Part shown: positions 1-11,426 of the stretch, one piece after another
Layout: each line of letters begins with the position of its first letter
How positions within the stretch are numbered: the first letter of the stretch is position 1
Source of the DNA: Alphaproteobacteria bacterium
Lineage (GTDB): Bacteria > Pseudomonadota > Alphaproteobacteria > UBA2966
DNA length: 41,808 nt
Direction of reading: 5' to 3'
Assembly (NCBI GenBank): GCA_021296255.1
Contig: JAGWAU010000052.1
Location: forward strand, 14,124 to 55,931
Notes under the pieces: model-generated
The model's database searches: none
The model's input: only the letters and a program-made list of their open reading frames with translations
Told to the model about the DNA's origin: nothing
Program-made: the position numbers and the translations under genes

Positions 1-10
1 CCCCCGGCCC

Positions 11-2692
<2,682 letters not shown>

Positions 2693-2797
2693 ACCCACCT
2701 CTCCTCGCGATGCCGGCACGCGCTCCACGTACGCGAACTCTATGTACACCAGCCATCGGGCGACCGCGAAACGCCGCCTGGCGTCAATGGCCAGGCA

Positions 2798-3562
2798 TCA
2801 GTGACTTGTCCAGCCGCCGTCGACGATCAGGTCGTGGCCTTGGATGAACTCGGTCTCGCACGTGGCCAGAAAGCAGACCGCCTCGGCGATCTCCTCGGGT
2901 TTGCCGAAGCGGCCGATCGTCGTGCCGCGTTCGAGCTTGTCCCACATCGCCCGATCGTCCTTGAGTCGGTCGACGTTGTACTGCGTGGCGATGGGGCCCG
3001 GACTGACGCAATTCGCCTGTATGCCGTCTCGCGCCCAGTCGAAAGAGATCGCGCGCGTCAGATAGATGAGCGCCGCCTTGCTCATGCCGTAGAGGGCGAG
3101 TCCGTCGAAGGCCACCGATCCCATCTGGCTCGTGATGTTGATGATGCGGCCGCCGCCTTGTTCCCGCATGGCCGGCAGCGCGGTCTGGCTGGCGAAGAAG
3201 GGCGTCCGGATGTTGACTGCCTGGACGAACTCATAGTCGTCCTGGGTGAATTCGCCGAAACGTGCGCGCCGACGCACGCCGGCGTTGTTGACGAGCACGT
3301 CGATGCGCCCGAACTCTTCGAGGCAAGCCGTCACCATACGCACGCCGGCGTCCGCCTCCGAGAGCTCCATGATGCCGTAGCGCGCATCCACGGCATCATG
3401 CAGGTCGCCGCATTCCGCGCAGAGCGCCTGCAACTCGTCCTCCGTCTCATCCGCGACCAAGTAGAGCGACGCCCCTTCCTCCGCCAGTTTGAGCGCGATC
3501 GCTTTGCCGATGCCGCGTGAGGCCCCGCTCACGAGAGCCATCTTGCCTTCCAATTTCGCCAT
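2798..3562 (-). CDS. SDR family NAD(P)-dependent oxidoreductase
   Basis: Classical short-chain dehydrogenase of 254 residues. The cofactor-binding loop is SGASRGIG near residues 12-19, then NNAG, then the catalytic Ser in ITSQMGS and Tyr/Lys in YGMSK. It ends DGGWTSH, as FabG-like and sugar/polyol SDRs do. Substrate cannot be told from sequence. An acidic residue after the second strand (VADET) hints at NAD preference, which is inference. AGAGAGGA precedes the ATG. It is divergent from the thiamine-diphosphate enzyme with a 144-bp gap, so the two may share a control region. The context of dehydrogenase, TPP enzyme and isopropylmalate-dehydrogenase-like enzyme suggests carboxylic or sugar acid catabolism. 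Confidence 0.93.
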   Translation of the reverse strand: MAKLEGKMALVSGASRGIGKAIALKLAEEGASLYLVADETEDELQALCAECGDLHDAVDARYGIMELSEADAGVRMVTACLEEFGRIDVLVNNAGVRRRARFGEFTQDDYEFVQAVNIRTPFFASQTALPAMREQGGGRIINITSQMGSVAFDGLALYGMSKAALIYLTRAISFDWARDGIQANCVSPGPIATQYNVDRLKDDRAMWDKLERGTTIGRFGKPEEIAEAVCFLATCETEFIQGHDLIVDGGWTSH

Positions 3563-3706
3563 ATCGACGTCCTCTCTCCGTTGCCAAGCGATCCATTGAA
3601 GGGCTGAAGGATGGCATGAATGGGGCGAGGATGGGATATAAGAGACGGGGGCGACCGAGTCCGCCGTCGCCCGCTCGCGCCCCGACGATCAGTTGACGGA
3701 GCAATC

Positions 3707-5338
3707 ATGACGAAGACCCTGCGCGGAGCCGACATCGTGGCCCGGACACTCGAAAAAGCGGGCATGCATACGATCTTCTCGCTGTCGGGAAACCACATCA
3801 TGTCGATCTACGACGCCGCGATCGGCACGAAGCTGGAGCTCCTTCACGTCCGCCAGGAGGCCGCCGCGGTGTTCATGGCAAGCGCCTGGGCCCGTCTGAC
3901 CGGCAGAGTCGGTGTCGCCCTCGTCACGGGCGGGCCGGGTCATACCAACGCGGCCGCGGCTCTCTGCACCCCCATGGCCTCGGAAACCCCCATGATCCTG
4001 CTGTCGGGGCATGCCGCCACTCACGAGATCGGCCGGGGCGGATTTCAGGAGTTGCCGCAGGCGGCGATGGCCGCGACCGTCGCCAAGGACTCTTGGACGG
4101 TCGGGCGGGCGGCGGATTTGGGCCACGATCTCGCGCGCGCCGCCCGGAACGCCGCTTCGGGACGCCCGGGACCCGTCCACCTCAGCCTGCCATCCGACGT
4201 CCTCGACGCGGAACTCGCAGATGAGCCGCCCCTGTGGCCGGAAGCATCCGCCTTCGAACCCGCGGCCTCTCCATTGGGCGAGGCGGCGGCGTCCGCGGCG
4301 CTCTCCGCCATCGCCGCGGCGGAACGCCCCGTGATCGTCGGCGGCCCGACGCTCTGCTCCGGACCGGGCCGGGCCGCGGCGCGGAAGCTGGAGGACACCC
4401 TGAACGTTCCCGTGATCGGGACGGAGAGCCCGCGCGGGCTCAATGATCCCGCGCTCGGCGCCATCGCGGAGGTCATCCGGCAGACCGATCTCCTGGTGCT
4501 GCTCGGCAAGCCCCTCGATTTCACGCTTCGGTTCGGCGAGGCGCCCGCCTTCGATCCGGCCTGCAAATTCATCGTGTTCGATCCCGATGTCGAACTCATC
4601 CGCCGCGTGGCGCGGGACAAGGGCGAACGCTTGATCCTGAGCGGCGTGGCGACCCCCTCGGCGTCGGCCGCGGAACTCGCGGCGCTCGGTTCAGCGTGCG
4701 ACGACGGCGCTTGGCACGCCGAGGTACGCGCCGCCGTGGACTATCGTCCTCCCGACTGGGAGACCACGACGGCAAACGGTGACGGAGCGCTCCACGCGCT
4801 CGATTTCTGTCGCGGCGTTCGGGAATTCATGGCGGAGAATCCGGACACCGTGCTCGTGTGCGACGGAGGCGAGATCGGCCAGTGGTCGCAGAGCATGCTC
4901 GACTCGGAACGGCGCATCATCAACGGCGTCGCGGGTTCAATCGGCTCCGCCATCCCCTTCGGTCTTGCGGCCTGCACGGTCGAGAGGGAGGCGCCGGTCA
5001 TCGCCATTTCGGGGGACGGCGCCTTCGGGTACCACCTCGCCGAACTGGACACCGCGATCCGCTGCGATCTTCCGCTGATCGCCGTCGTCGGCAACGACGC
5101 TCGCTGGAACGCCGAACATCAGATCCAGATCCGCGACTACGGAGAAAATCGGGTGCACGGCTGCGAACTGCTGCCGACGCGATACGACTTGGTCGCGGAG
5201 GCACTCGGCGCGCACGGAGAACTCGTGACCCGGCCGGGACAGCTCCCTGCGGCATTGGCGCGGGCTCGTACCAGCGGCAAGCCCGCCTGCATCAACGTGA
5301 TGATCGAAGGGAACCCGGCGCCGATCGTCAGGCGCTGA
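3707..5338 (+). CDS. Thiamine-diphosphate-dependent enzyme (acetolactate synthase/decarboxylase-like)
   Basis: 543-residue enzyme with the three-domain plan of the acetohydroxyacid synthase/benzoylformate decarboxylase superfamily. The N-terminal PYR domain has the activating Glu at residue 51 (HVRQEAAAVFMAS). The C-terminal PP domain has the TPP/Mg motif beginning GDGAF at residue 436 and ending GNDARWN. The QWSQ segment before it is typical of less characterised members. The substrate is unknown; a 2-oxo acid or acyl-CoA lyase is plausible. I chose the ATG at 3707, preceded by GACGGAG, over an upstream start at 3620 whose extra residues look non-coding. The last 11 bp overlap the convergent dehydrogenase gene. 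Confidence 0.9.
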   Translation: MTKTLRGADIVARTLEKAGMHTIFSLSGNHIMSIYDAAIGTKLELLHVRQEAAAVFMASAWARLTGRVGVALVTGGPGHTNAAAALCTPMASETPMILLSGHAATHEIGRGGFQELPQAAMAATVAKDSWTVGRAADLGHDLARAARNAASGRPGPVHLSLPSDVLDAELADEPPLWPEASAFEPAASPLGEAAASAALSAIAAAERPVIVGGPTLCSGPGRAAARKLEDTLNVPVIGTESPRGLNDPALGAIAEVIRQTDLLVLLGKPLDFTLRFGEAPAFDPACKFIVFDPDVELIRRVARDKGERLILSGVATPSASAAELAALGSACDDGAWHAEVRAAVDYRPPDWETTTANGDGALHALDFCRGVREFMAENPDTVLVCDGGEIGQWSQSMLDSERRIINGVAGSIGSAIPFGLAACTVEREAPVIAISGDGAFGYHLAELDTAIRCDLPLIAVVGNDARWNAEHQIQIRDYGENRVHGCELLPTRYDLVAEALGAHGELVTRPGQLPAALARARTSGKPACINVMIEGNPAPIVRR

Positions 5339-6389
5339 TCCGCGAAGCGACCCCGGAACCGAAGGCCGCGGTCCCCAGCGGGCCGCCGAGGTCGGCCGTC
5401 CGGCCCTCCGGGTCGGCGAGTTGCCCGTCGACCGCACGGTCCATGCTGCCGGCCGCCCGCCGCAAATCGTCCCGACCGTGTTTCAGTCCCAGCCAGTCCA
5501 ACAGCATGGCGACCGAAAGAATCATGGCGGTCGGATTGGCGATACCCCGCCCGGCGATATCGGGCGCCGCGCCGTGGGCCGCCTGGGCGATGGCACGTTC
5601 CCGGCCCGCGTTGATCGATGGCCCCAGTCCCAGGCCGCCCGACAGTTCAGCGGTCAGATCGGACAGGATGTCCCCAAACATGTTGGTCGTCACGATCACA
5701 TCGAACGCATCGGGTTCGCGAACCAAAAGGGCCGCCATGGCATCGACGAGGTACTCCTCGACCTCCATTCCGCCGTGCTGCTCGGCCACGGAAAACGCCG
5801 TGTCCCGAAACAAACCGTCGGTCAGGCTCAGGACGTTCGCCTTGTGCACGACCGCGAGCCTGCGGCTGCGCGACGCGGCGATGCGGCAGGCCTCCTCGGC
5901 GACCCGGCGCGAGCCTTCGCGGGTGATCTTGCGGACCGCCAGCGCCACATCGTCCGTCGGCATGAACTCGCCTGATCCCAGGGCCATCGAACGGTCCGCA
6001 TAGAAGCCCTCGGTATTCTCCCGCACGATGACCACGTCGATGCCGGGCGCCGGCGCCGGCACGCCTGGGCGTCCGCGGCTCGGCCGGATGTTGGCGAAGA
6101 GGTCGAGACGCTTGCGGATCGTCGCCGAAACGTTCCTTCCGCCCTTGTCCGGCGGCGGGTAGGCGACATTGTGCTGCGGCCCCAGGATCACGCCGTCGCT
6201 GGCGAAGACGCGGTCGAGGGTTTCGTCGGGAAGGGTCGTGCCCAGCCGCTCCAGGGCGTCGAGACCCACCGGGGCTTCCTCGAGCTCGAGGCCGAGGCCG
6301 AACGCACTGTCGGCGGCCGTCAAGACATCGAGTGCGGCACCGACGATTTCGGGCCCGACGGCGTCACCGGGGAGAACGAGGAGTTTCAT
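5328..6389 (-). CDS. Isocitrate/isopropylmalate/tartrate dehydrogenase family protein
   Basis: 353-residue beta-decarboxylating dehydrogenase that would oxidise a 2-hydroxy acid with NAD. The family signature NMFGDILSDLTAELSGGLGL is present with the metal-binding Asp pair. VIVRENTEGFYADR and VHKANVLSLTDGLF supply substrate-contact and catalytic Tyr/Lys-type segments. The length fits 3-isopropylmalate or tartrate dehydrogenase rather than bacterial isocitrate dehydrogenase. With no leu genes nearby, a catabolic tartrate/malate-type role is my preference, but leuB-like activity cannot be excluded. It converges on the TPP-enzyme gene with an 11-bp overlap and lies 57 bp downstream of the molybdenum hydroxylase gene on the same strand. 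Confidence 0.9.
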   Translation of the reverse strand: MKLLVLPGDAVGPEIVGAALDVLTAADSAFGLGLELEEAPVGLDALERLGTTLPDETLDRVFASDGVILGPQHNVAYPPPDKGGRNVSATIRKRLDLFANIRPSRGRPGVPAPAPGIDVVIVRENTEGFYADRSMALGSGEFMPTDDVALAVRKITREGSRRVAEEACRIAASRSRRLAVVHKANVLSLTDGLFRDTAFSVAEQHGGMEVEEYLVDAMAALLVREPDAFDVIVTTNMFGDILSDLTAELSGGLGLGPSINAGRERAIAQAAHGAAPDIAGRGIANPTAMILSVAMLLDWLGLKHGRDDLRRAAGSMDRAVDGQLADPEGRTADLGGPLGTAAFGSGVASRISA

Positions 6390-6446
6390 AGGCCCAATCT
6401 ACGGCGCTTCCGGCTCGACCGAAACCGCTCCGGCGGTCCTCGTCGC

Positions 6447-8798
6447 TCAGGACTGCGGACCTCTCCGGTCCGCGCTCGCCGCCGCGCGGATGGCACGCCA
6501 GATCTTGTTGGGCGTCAGAGGCATGTCGAGACTGCGTATGCCATAGGGACGAAGGGCATCCAATACGGCATTGACCACGGCCGGGGGCGCGCCGACGCAT
6601 CCCGCTTCCCCCACGCCCTTGATGCCGAGCAGGTTGTTCGTGGAGGGAGCATCCTCGAAGAAACGGATCCGCATGTTCGGAAGATCATCGGCACGGGGCA
6701 GACAGTAATCCATCAGGGATCCGGTCAGGAGCTGCCCGCTGTCCGGTTCGTAGGCGACGCCCTCCATGACCGCCTGTCCGATCCCTTGGGCGACACCTCC
6801 CATGATCTGGCCTTCCGCGGTCATCGGATTGACGATCGGACCCGCATCCTCGACCGCATGGTAACCGACGGTCGTGACTACGCCGGTGTCCGGATCGATC
6901 TCGACCTCGGCGACGTGACAGCCGTTGGGATAGGAGATCCAGGGCCGTTCATAGATTTCCTCGTCGCCCAGCGGGTCCTCGAATCCGCCCGGACACCGCG
7001 AGGAATCGAAAGACGCCCGGATGACGTCCGTCATCGTGACGCGGCGGTCGGTCCCCGCGACGACGAATTCGCCGTCGGCGAAGCGCACGTCGGCCAACGC
7101 CACCTCCAGCAGGTGGGCGGCGACGAGCGTAGCCTTCTCGATGACGCGGTCCGCAACGACTCTGATGGCCGACCCCGTCATACCGAGCGTGCGTGAACCG
7201 GAATGTCCGCCGCCGAAGGGCGTCAGGTCGGTATCGCCCTGACGATAGGCAATGGCGTCGTAGGGAATGCCGAGCCACGTCGCGACGAGCTGAGGAAACG
7301 TCGTCTCGTGCCCCATGCCCGTGGACTGGCTTCCGACCGCGAGCACGACGGACCCGTCTCCGGCGAAGCGGAGCGCCGCGTACTCCTTGGGCGGTCCCCC
7401 GGTGGGCGCCAGCCAGAAACTCATGCCGATGCCGCGGAGCGGTCCCGATTCGCCAGGCGCCGCGCCGCGTCCCGCCTCCGACCACGCCGTCAGTTTCAGC
7501 GCGCGATCGAGGACTTCAGGGAAGTTGCCGGCATCGAAGGTATGGCCGAGGCCGTTGTCGTAGGGCAACTCGCGGGGCCGGATGACATTCAGGCGCCTGA
7601 GTTCGACACGGTCGATGCCGAGCTCGTCGGCGGCCGCATCGATGACCCGTTCGATCTGGTACGTAGCCTCGGGCCGGCCCGCGCCACGATAGGGATCCGT
7701 CGGCGAGGTGTGGGTGAACGCGACCTTCGAGCGAAAATGGCGTGCGCCGATCCGATAGTGCCCGCCGACCGTCCGCACCGTGGCCGCGGTGGCAATGCTC
7801 GCGCTGTTGGCGGCGAGGTAGGCGCCGGTCTCGCCCACGGAGCGCACGCGAAGGGCCAGGAAACGGTGCCCCTCGTCGAGGGCGAGCGATACCTCGCTCC
7901 ACTGACCCCGGCCGTCATTGTCGCTCACGAAACTCTCGGAGCGATCGGCGCTCCATTTGACCGGCCGCCCGAGGTCTCGCGCCGCAAACAGCACCAGCGG
8001 ATACTCCGGATAGAGGGAATTCTTGGTGCCGAACCCGCCGCCGGTATCCACCGCTCTCACGCGCACGGTCTCGGCGGGAACGTCGAATATTTCCGCGGCA
8101 AGCTGATCACGGAGGACGTGCACGTTTTGAGTCGACGCCGTGAGCGTAAAGGACTCCGTCGCGGAGTCGTATTCGCCGACGGCGCCGCGCGGCTCCAAGG
8201 GAACGACCGATACGCGCTGGTTGAGGATTTCGATGCGGGTGAGGTGCGCGGCGACGGCGAACGCTGCGTCGACCGCTTCCGAGTCGCCCGCCTCAAAGTC
8301 GAGGCACAGATTTCTCTTCGCTTCATCCCACACCAGTGGCGCCCCGGGCGCGAGCGCGGCACGCGGCTCGGTGGTCGCGGGAAGCGGTTCGTAATCGACC
8401 TTGATCGACTCCACGGCATCTCTAGCGGCCGCAACGCTCTCGGCCACGACGAATGCGACGGCGTCACCGGCGAACCGCACGCGGCCGCCCGCCAGAATCG
8501 GCCGCGCCGGCTTGGCGAGCGGCGTGCCGTCGCGGCTGTTCAGCACCGTCCGCGTTTCGATCGCACCGAGACCCGCCGCGATCAGATCGGCGGCGGTATA
8601 AATCGCGAGAACCTCCGGCGCGGCGAGCGCCGGGGCCGTCTCGATTAAGAGAATCCGCGCGTGGGCGTGGGGCGACCGCAGCACGGCGCCATGCGCCATG
8701 TCCGGCAGACTGATGTCGTCGACGTAGGTCCCGGCACCGGTGAGGAAGCGCCCGTCCTCGACCCGCCGTAGCGGCTGTCCGATGTGGAAGTTGGTCAT
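6447..8798 (-). CDS. Molybdenum hydroxylase large subunit (xanthine/CO dehydrogenase family, form II CoxL-like)
   Basis: 783-residue molybdopterin-cytosine-dinucleotide-binding subunit. It opens with the family start GQPLRRVEDGRFLTGAGTYV. GGGFGTK and PYRGAGRPEATY are pterin and active-site segments, and GVGEAGCVGAPPAV near the C-terminus carries the catalytic Glu. The loop reads RGAGR rather than the CSFR loop of true form I CO dehydrogenase, so CO oxidation is unlikely; an aldehyde, purine or N-heterocycle is more plausible. Family members normally work with a [2Fe-2S] small subunit and an FAD subunit, and neither is adjacent. The partners may be elsewhere in the genome. It lies between the dehydrogenase gene and the SUF operon, on the same strand. 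Confidence 0.93.
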   Translation of the reverse strand: MTNFHIGQPLRRVEDGRFLTGAGTYVDDISLPDMAHGAVLRSPHAHARILLIETAPALAAPEVLAIYTAADLIAAGLGAIETRTVLNSRDGTPLAKPARPILAGGRVRFAGDAVAFVVAESVAAARDAVESIKVDYEPLPATTEPRAALAPGAPLVWDEAKRNLCLDFEAGDSEAVDAAFAVAAHLTRIEILNQRVSVVPLEPRGAVGEYDSATESFTLTASTQNVHVLRDQLAAEIFDVPAETVRVRAVDTGGGFGTKNSLYPEYPLVLFAARDLGRPVKWSADRSESFVSDNDGRGQWSEVSLALDEGHRFLALRVRSVGETGAYLAANSASIATAATVRTVGGHYRIGARHFRSKVAFTHTSPTDPYRGAGRPEATYQIERVIDAAADELGIDRVELRRLNVIRPRELPYDNGLGHTFDAGNFPEVLDRALKLTAWSEAGRGAAPGESGPLRGIGMSFWLAPTGGPPKEYAALRFAGDGSVVLAVGSQSTGMGHETTFPQLVATWLGIPYDAIAYRQGDTDLTPFGGGHSGSRTLGMTGSAIRVVADRVIEKATLVAAHLLEVALADVRFADGEFVVAGTDRRVTMTDVIRASFDSSRCPGGFEDPLGDEEIYERPWISYPNGCHVAEVEIDPDTGVVTTVGYHAVEDAGPIVNPMTAEGQIMGGVAQGIGQAVMEGVAYEPDSGQLLTGSLMDYCLPRADDLPNMRIRFFEDAPSTNNLLGIKGVGEAGCVGAPPAVVNAVLDALRPYGIRSLDMPLTPNKIWRAIRAAASADRRGPQS

Positions 8799-8885
8799 GG
8801 CACCCAGCCAAGGGCGGGGAAAGCGGTGTCGGGGAACTAGGTGTCGCAGGAAAGGGAGACGTCCAGAGCAGCCGCCGGATGCCGG

Positions 8886-9239
8886 TTAAACGTGGAACGA
8901 TTCGCCGCAGCCGCAACGGCCCTTTTCGTTCGGGTTGTTGAATACGAAGCCGGAGCTCAGCTTGTCCTCGATGTAATCCATCTCGGTGCCGGCGAGATAC
9001 ATCGTGGCCAGAGGATCGACGCAGATCCTCACGCCCTTGTCCTCGACGAGCTCGTCCATGGGAAGCGGCGCGTCCGTGTATTCCATAGCGTACGCGAGGC
9101 CCGAGCACCCCTGAGTCTTCACGCTGATGCGCAGCACCGCGCCGGCGCTATCCCCCTCGTCAATGAGGTGCTTCACCCGGTCTGCCGCGGCATCCGTCAG
9201 CTTGAACAATTCCCGACCCATCATTCCCTTCGACTCCAT
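8886..9239 (-). CDS. sufA: SufA/IscA-family A-type Fe-S carrier
   Basis: 117-residue HesB/IscA protein that carries nascent Fe-S clusters to apoproteins. The three ligand cysteines are at residues 45 (KTQGCSGL), 109 and 111 (GRCGCGESF). It is the last gene of the SUF operon, starting 12 bp after sufT stops. ATGs also occur at residues 6 and 7, the latter with GAAGGGA ahead of it, so the mature start could be six residues shorter; the family core begins at FKLTDAA either way. ErpA-type function is an alternative within the same family. The 87 bp that follow, before the molybdenum hydroxylase gene, show no clear terminator hairpin. Confidence 0.95.
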   Translation of the reverse strand: MESKGMMGRELFKLTDAAADRVKHLIDEGDSAGAVLRISVKTQGCSGLAYAMEYTDAPLPMDELVEDKGVRICVDPLATMYLAGTEMDYIEDKLSSGFVFNNPNEKGRCGCGESFHV

Positions 9240-9251
9240 TCCAGCAAACCC

Positions 9252-9683
9252 TCAGAAATCCAGCGCGAGTTTCGCATCGTCCGACATGCGATCCGGGGTC
9301 CACGGCGGATCCCACACCAGTGTCACCTCGACTTCCCCGACTCCATCGACTGCGGCCACCGCGTCGGCGACCCAGCCCGGCAGTACGCCGGCCACGGGAC
9401 AACCGGGCGCCGTCAACGTCATCTCAATGTCGACATCGCCGTTTTCCGCCAATGCCAAACCGTAGATGAGACCGAGGTCGTAGACGTTAACCGGGATCTC
9501 CGGGTCGTAGACCGTCTGCATCGCCTCGATCAGAGCGTCCTCGCCGGGAGTCGGCCCCGCATCTTCGGACCTCGGAGACCCTGACCGCGCGACGAACGAC
9601 CCCGGTGCCGACCGCTCCGGCATGAAGTCCATGAGCGACGGACCGTGGTGAGGGTCTCTCCGTTCCGGCTCTTCCTGCATCAC
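9252..9683 (-). CDS. sufT: SufT, MIP18/DUF59-family Fe-S assembly factor
   Basis: 143-residue protein with an N-terminal tail of about 45 mostly hydrophilic residues, then a DUF59/MIP18 domain. Recognisable blocks are DPEIPVNVYDLGLIYG, LTAPGCPVAG (the conserved Cys) and VWDPPWTPDRMSDDAK, the last typical of the SUF-associated subgroup. Known members help maturation of Fe-S proteins, notably under high demand for the cofactor, including aconitase. It sits between sufU (4-bp gap) and sufA (12-bp gap), so it is almost certainly co-transcribed with them. The start is ATG-ATG; the first was kept. Confidence 0.94.
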   Translation of the reverse strand: MMQEEPERRDPHHGPSLMDFMPERSAPGSFVARSGSPRSEDAGPTPGEDALIEAMQTVYDPEIPVNVYDLGLIYGLALAENGDVDIEMTLTAPGCPVAGVLPGWVADAVAAVDGVGEVEVTLVWDPPWTPDRMSDDAKLALDF

Positions 9684-9687
9684 GGGC

Positions 9688-10152
9688 CTATTCGGTCGTC
9701 GCTTCGGCTTCGCCTTGGAGCGCGGCGTTCATCGTATGCCAGGCGAGGGTCGCGCACTTCACCCGAATCGGGTACTGGCGCACTCCGGACAGCACCTGAA
9801 GGCGATCCATCTCGTCGGCGAGGCTCCCGTCCGTCTCCACGTCGCCATCGGACGTACACATCTCATGGAAATTCCGGAACAACGTATCGACCTGCCCCAG
9901 CGTCTTGCCGGAGACGATTTCCGTCATCAGCGACGCGGACGCCTGCGAGATCGCACAGCCGCGCCCGTCGAACGCGGCGTTACGTACCACGCCCTCCGCG
10001 TCGACATGGAGGTAGACGAAGATGCGATCGCCGCACAGCGGATTGTGTCCTCCCGCACGGTGGCTCACCTCGTCCGGCTTCCCATAGTTCCGCGGGTTCT
10101 TGCCGTGATCGAGAATGACCTCCTGATAGAGCTCCCGAAGGTCGTCCAGCAT
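9688..10152 (-). CDS. sufU: SufU, Fe-S cluster scaffold / sulfur acceptor
   Basis: 154-residue IscU-like protein. It has the three conserved cysteines at 40 (NPLCGD), 66 (GRGCAIS) and 133 (RVKCATL), plus Asp42. An insert of roughly 20 residues between the second and third Cys (about 98-118) marks it as SufU rather than IscU. SufU proteins bind zinc, accept persulfide sulfur from SufS, and pass it to the SufBCD scaffold. The ATG shares one base with the sufS stop codon (TGATG), so translation is probably coupled to its desulfurase partner. The short C-terminal tail EGEAEATTE-like region is unremarkable. Confidence 0.95.
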   Translation of the reverse strand: MLDDLRELYQEVILDHGKNPRNYGKPDEVSHRAGGHNPLCGDRIFVYLHVDAEGVVRNAAFDGRGCAISQASASLMTEIVSGKTLGQVDTLFRNFHEMCTSDGDVETDGSLADEMDRLQVLSGVRQYPIRVKCATLAWHTMNAALQGEAEATTE

Positions 10153-11426
10153 CAGCCGAAAATCTCCTTCACGTGGTGGAGCGAGTCCGCGAGCTTGTCG
10201 ATTTCCTCGCGCGTGTTGTAGAGACCGATCGAGGCACGCACGGTGCCGGAAATGCCGAACCTGTCCATCAGCGGCTGCGCGCAGTGGTGGCCAACGCGGA
10301 CCGCAACACCAGCTTGGTCCAGAATCGTGCCCACGTCGTGCGGATGCACGTCGTCTTGCAGGAAGGAGACGATGCTGGCCTTCTCGCCCTTGGCGCCGAA
10401 GAGCCTGACACCGGGCATATCCGAAAGCCGCGCGGTCGCGTACTGGAGCAGGCCGTGCTCGTGCGCCGCCACGGCGTCACGCCCCAATGCATTGACGTAA
10501 TCGATGGCCGCCCCGAGCCCGATCGCGCCCGAGATATGCGGCGTCCCCGCCTCGAACCGTTCGGGCGGCTTGGCGAACGTCGTTTTCTCGAACGTGACGT
10601 ATTCGATCATGTCGCCGCCGCCCTGGTAGGGCGGCATGGCCTCGAGGTGGTTCGACTTGCCGTACAGCACGCCGATGCCCGACGGGCCATAGAGCTTGTG
10701 ACCGGTGAAGGTGAAGAAATCGCAGTCCAGATCCTGAACGTCGACGCTGAGGTGGACCGCGCTCTGCGCCCCGTCGATGAGAACGGGGATACCCTTCTCG
10801 TGCGCGAGACGGGTCATCTCCTTGGCCGGCGTGACGACTCCCAGCACGTTGGAGGTATGCGTGAACGCTACCATCTTCGTACGCGAGGTGAGCATCGCCT
10901 CGAACTTCTCGAGATCGACGAGGCCGTCGTCATCCACCGGCGAGGCCCGGACCACGGCGCCAGCACGTCCGGCCGCGAGTTGCCAGGGCACGATATTGGC
11001 GTGGTGTTCGAGCTCGGTCAGCAGAATCTCGTCCCCCTCCCGAAGGCGCTGGCCCGTAAAGCTGCTGGCCACCAGATTGATCGCCTCGGTCGTATTCCTG
11101 GTGAATACGATCTCGCCGATCTTCGCCGCATTGAGGTACGCCCGAACTTTCTCGCGGGCCTCGTCATAGAGCTGCGTCGCCCGCACGCTGAGATAGTGCA
11201 CGCCCCGGTGGATATTGGCGTACTCCCCCTCGTAGACGGCGGAGACGGCGTCGATCACGGCGCGCGGCTTTTTAGCGCTGGCGCCGCTATCGAGGAAGAC
11301 CAACGGCTTGCCGTACACTTCCCGCGACAGGATCGGGAAATCGGCCCGCACCTTGTCGACATCGTATGCCGGCAGGTTCGAGCGGTTTGCGCCGTCCAGT
11401 GTCGTTTCCGCAACCGCCTGACTCAT
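10152..11426 (-). CDS. sufS: SufS cysteine desulfurase
   Basis: 424-residue group II cysteine desulfurase, PLP-dependent, which takes sulfur from L-cysteine as a persulfide for Fe-S assembly. The PLP lysine is K244 in TGHKLYGPSG and the persulfide cysteine is C382 in RVGHHCAQPLM. LIDGAQS holds the Asp that contacts the pyridine ring. I start at 11426 (MSQAVAETTL) because this ATG overlaps the sufD stop as ATGA; the much longer open frame upstream is antisense-like read-through in sufD. Coupled to sufD upstream and sufU downstream. Confidence 0.97.
   Translation of the reverse strand: MSQAVAETTLDGANRSNLPAYDVDKVRADFPILSREVYGKPLVFLDSGASAKKPRAVIDAVSAVYEGEYANIHRGVHYLSVRATQLYDEAREKVRAYLNAAKIGEIVFTRNTTEAINLVASSFTGQRLREGDEILLTELEHHANIVPWQLAAGRAGAVVRASPVDDDGLVDLEKFEAMLTSRTKMVAFTHTSNVLGVVTPAKEMTRLAHEKGIPVLIDGAQSAVHLSVDVQDLDCDFFTFTGHKLYGPSGIGVLYGKSNHLEAMPPYQGGGDMIEYVTFEKTTFAKPPERFEAGTPHISGAIGLGAAIDYVNALGRDAVAAHEHGLLQYATARLSDMPGVRLFGAKGEKASIVSFLQDDVHPHDVGTILDQAGVAVRVGHHCAQPLMDRFGISGTVRASIGLYNTREEIDKLADSLHHVKEIFG

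Noticed and set aside
6447..8798. Reading the molybdenum hydroxylase as aerobic CO dehydrogenase CoxL
   Set aside because: The active-site loop is RGAGR rather than the Cys-containing CSFR loop of form I enzymes, and coxM/coxS are absent.
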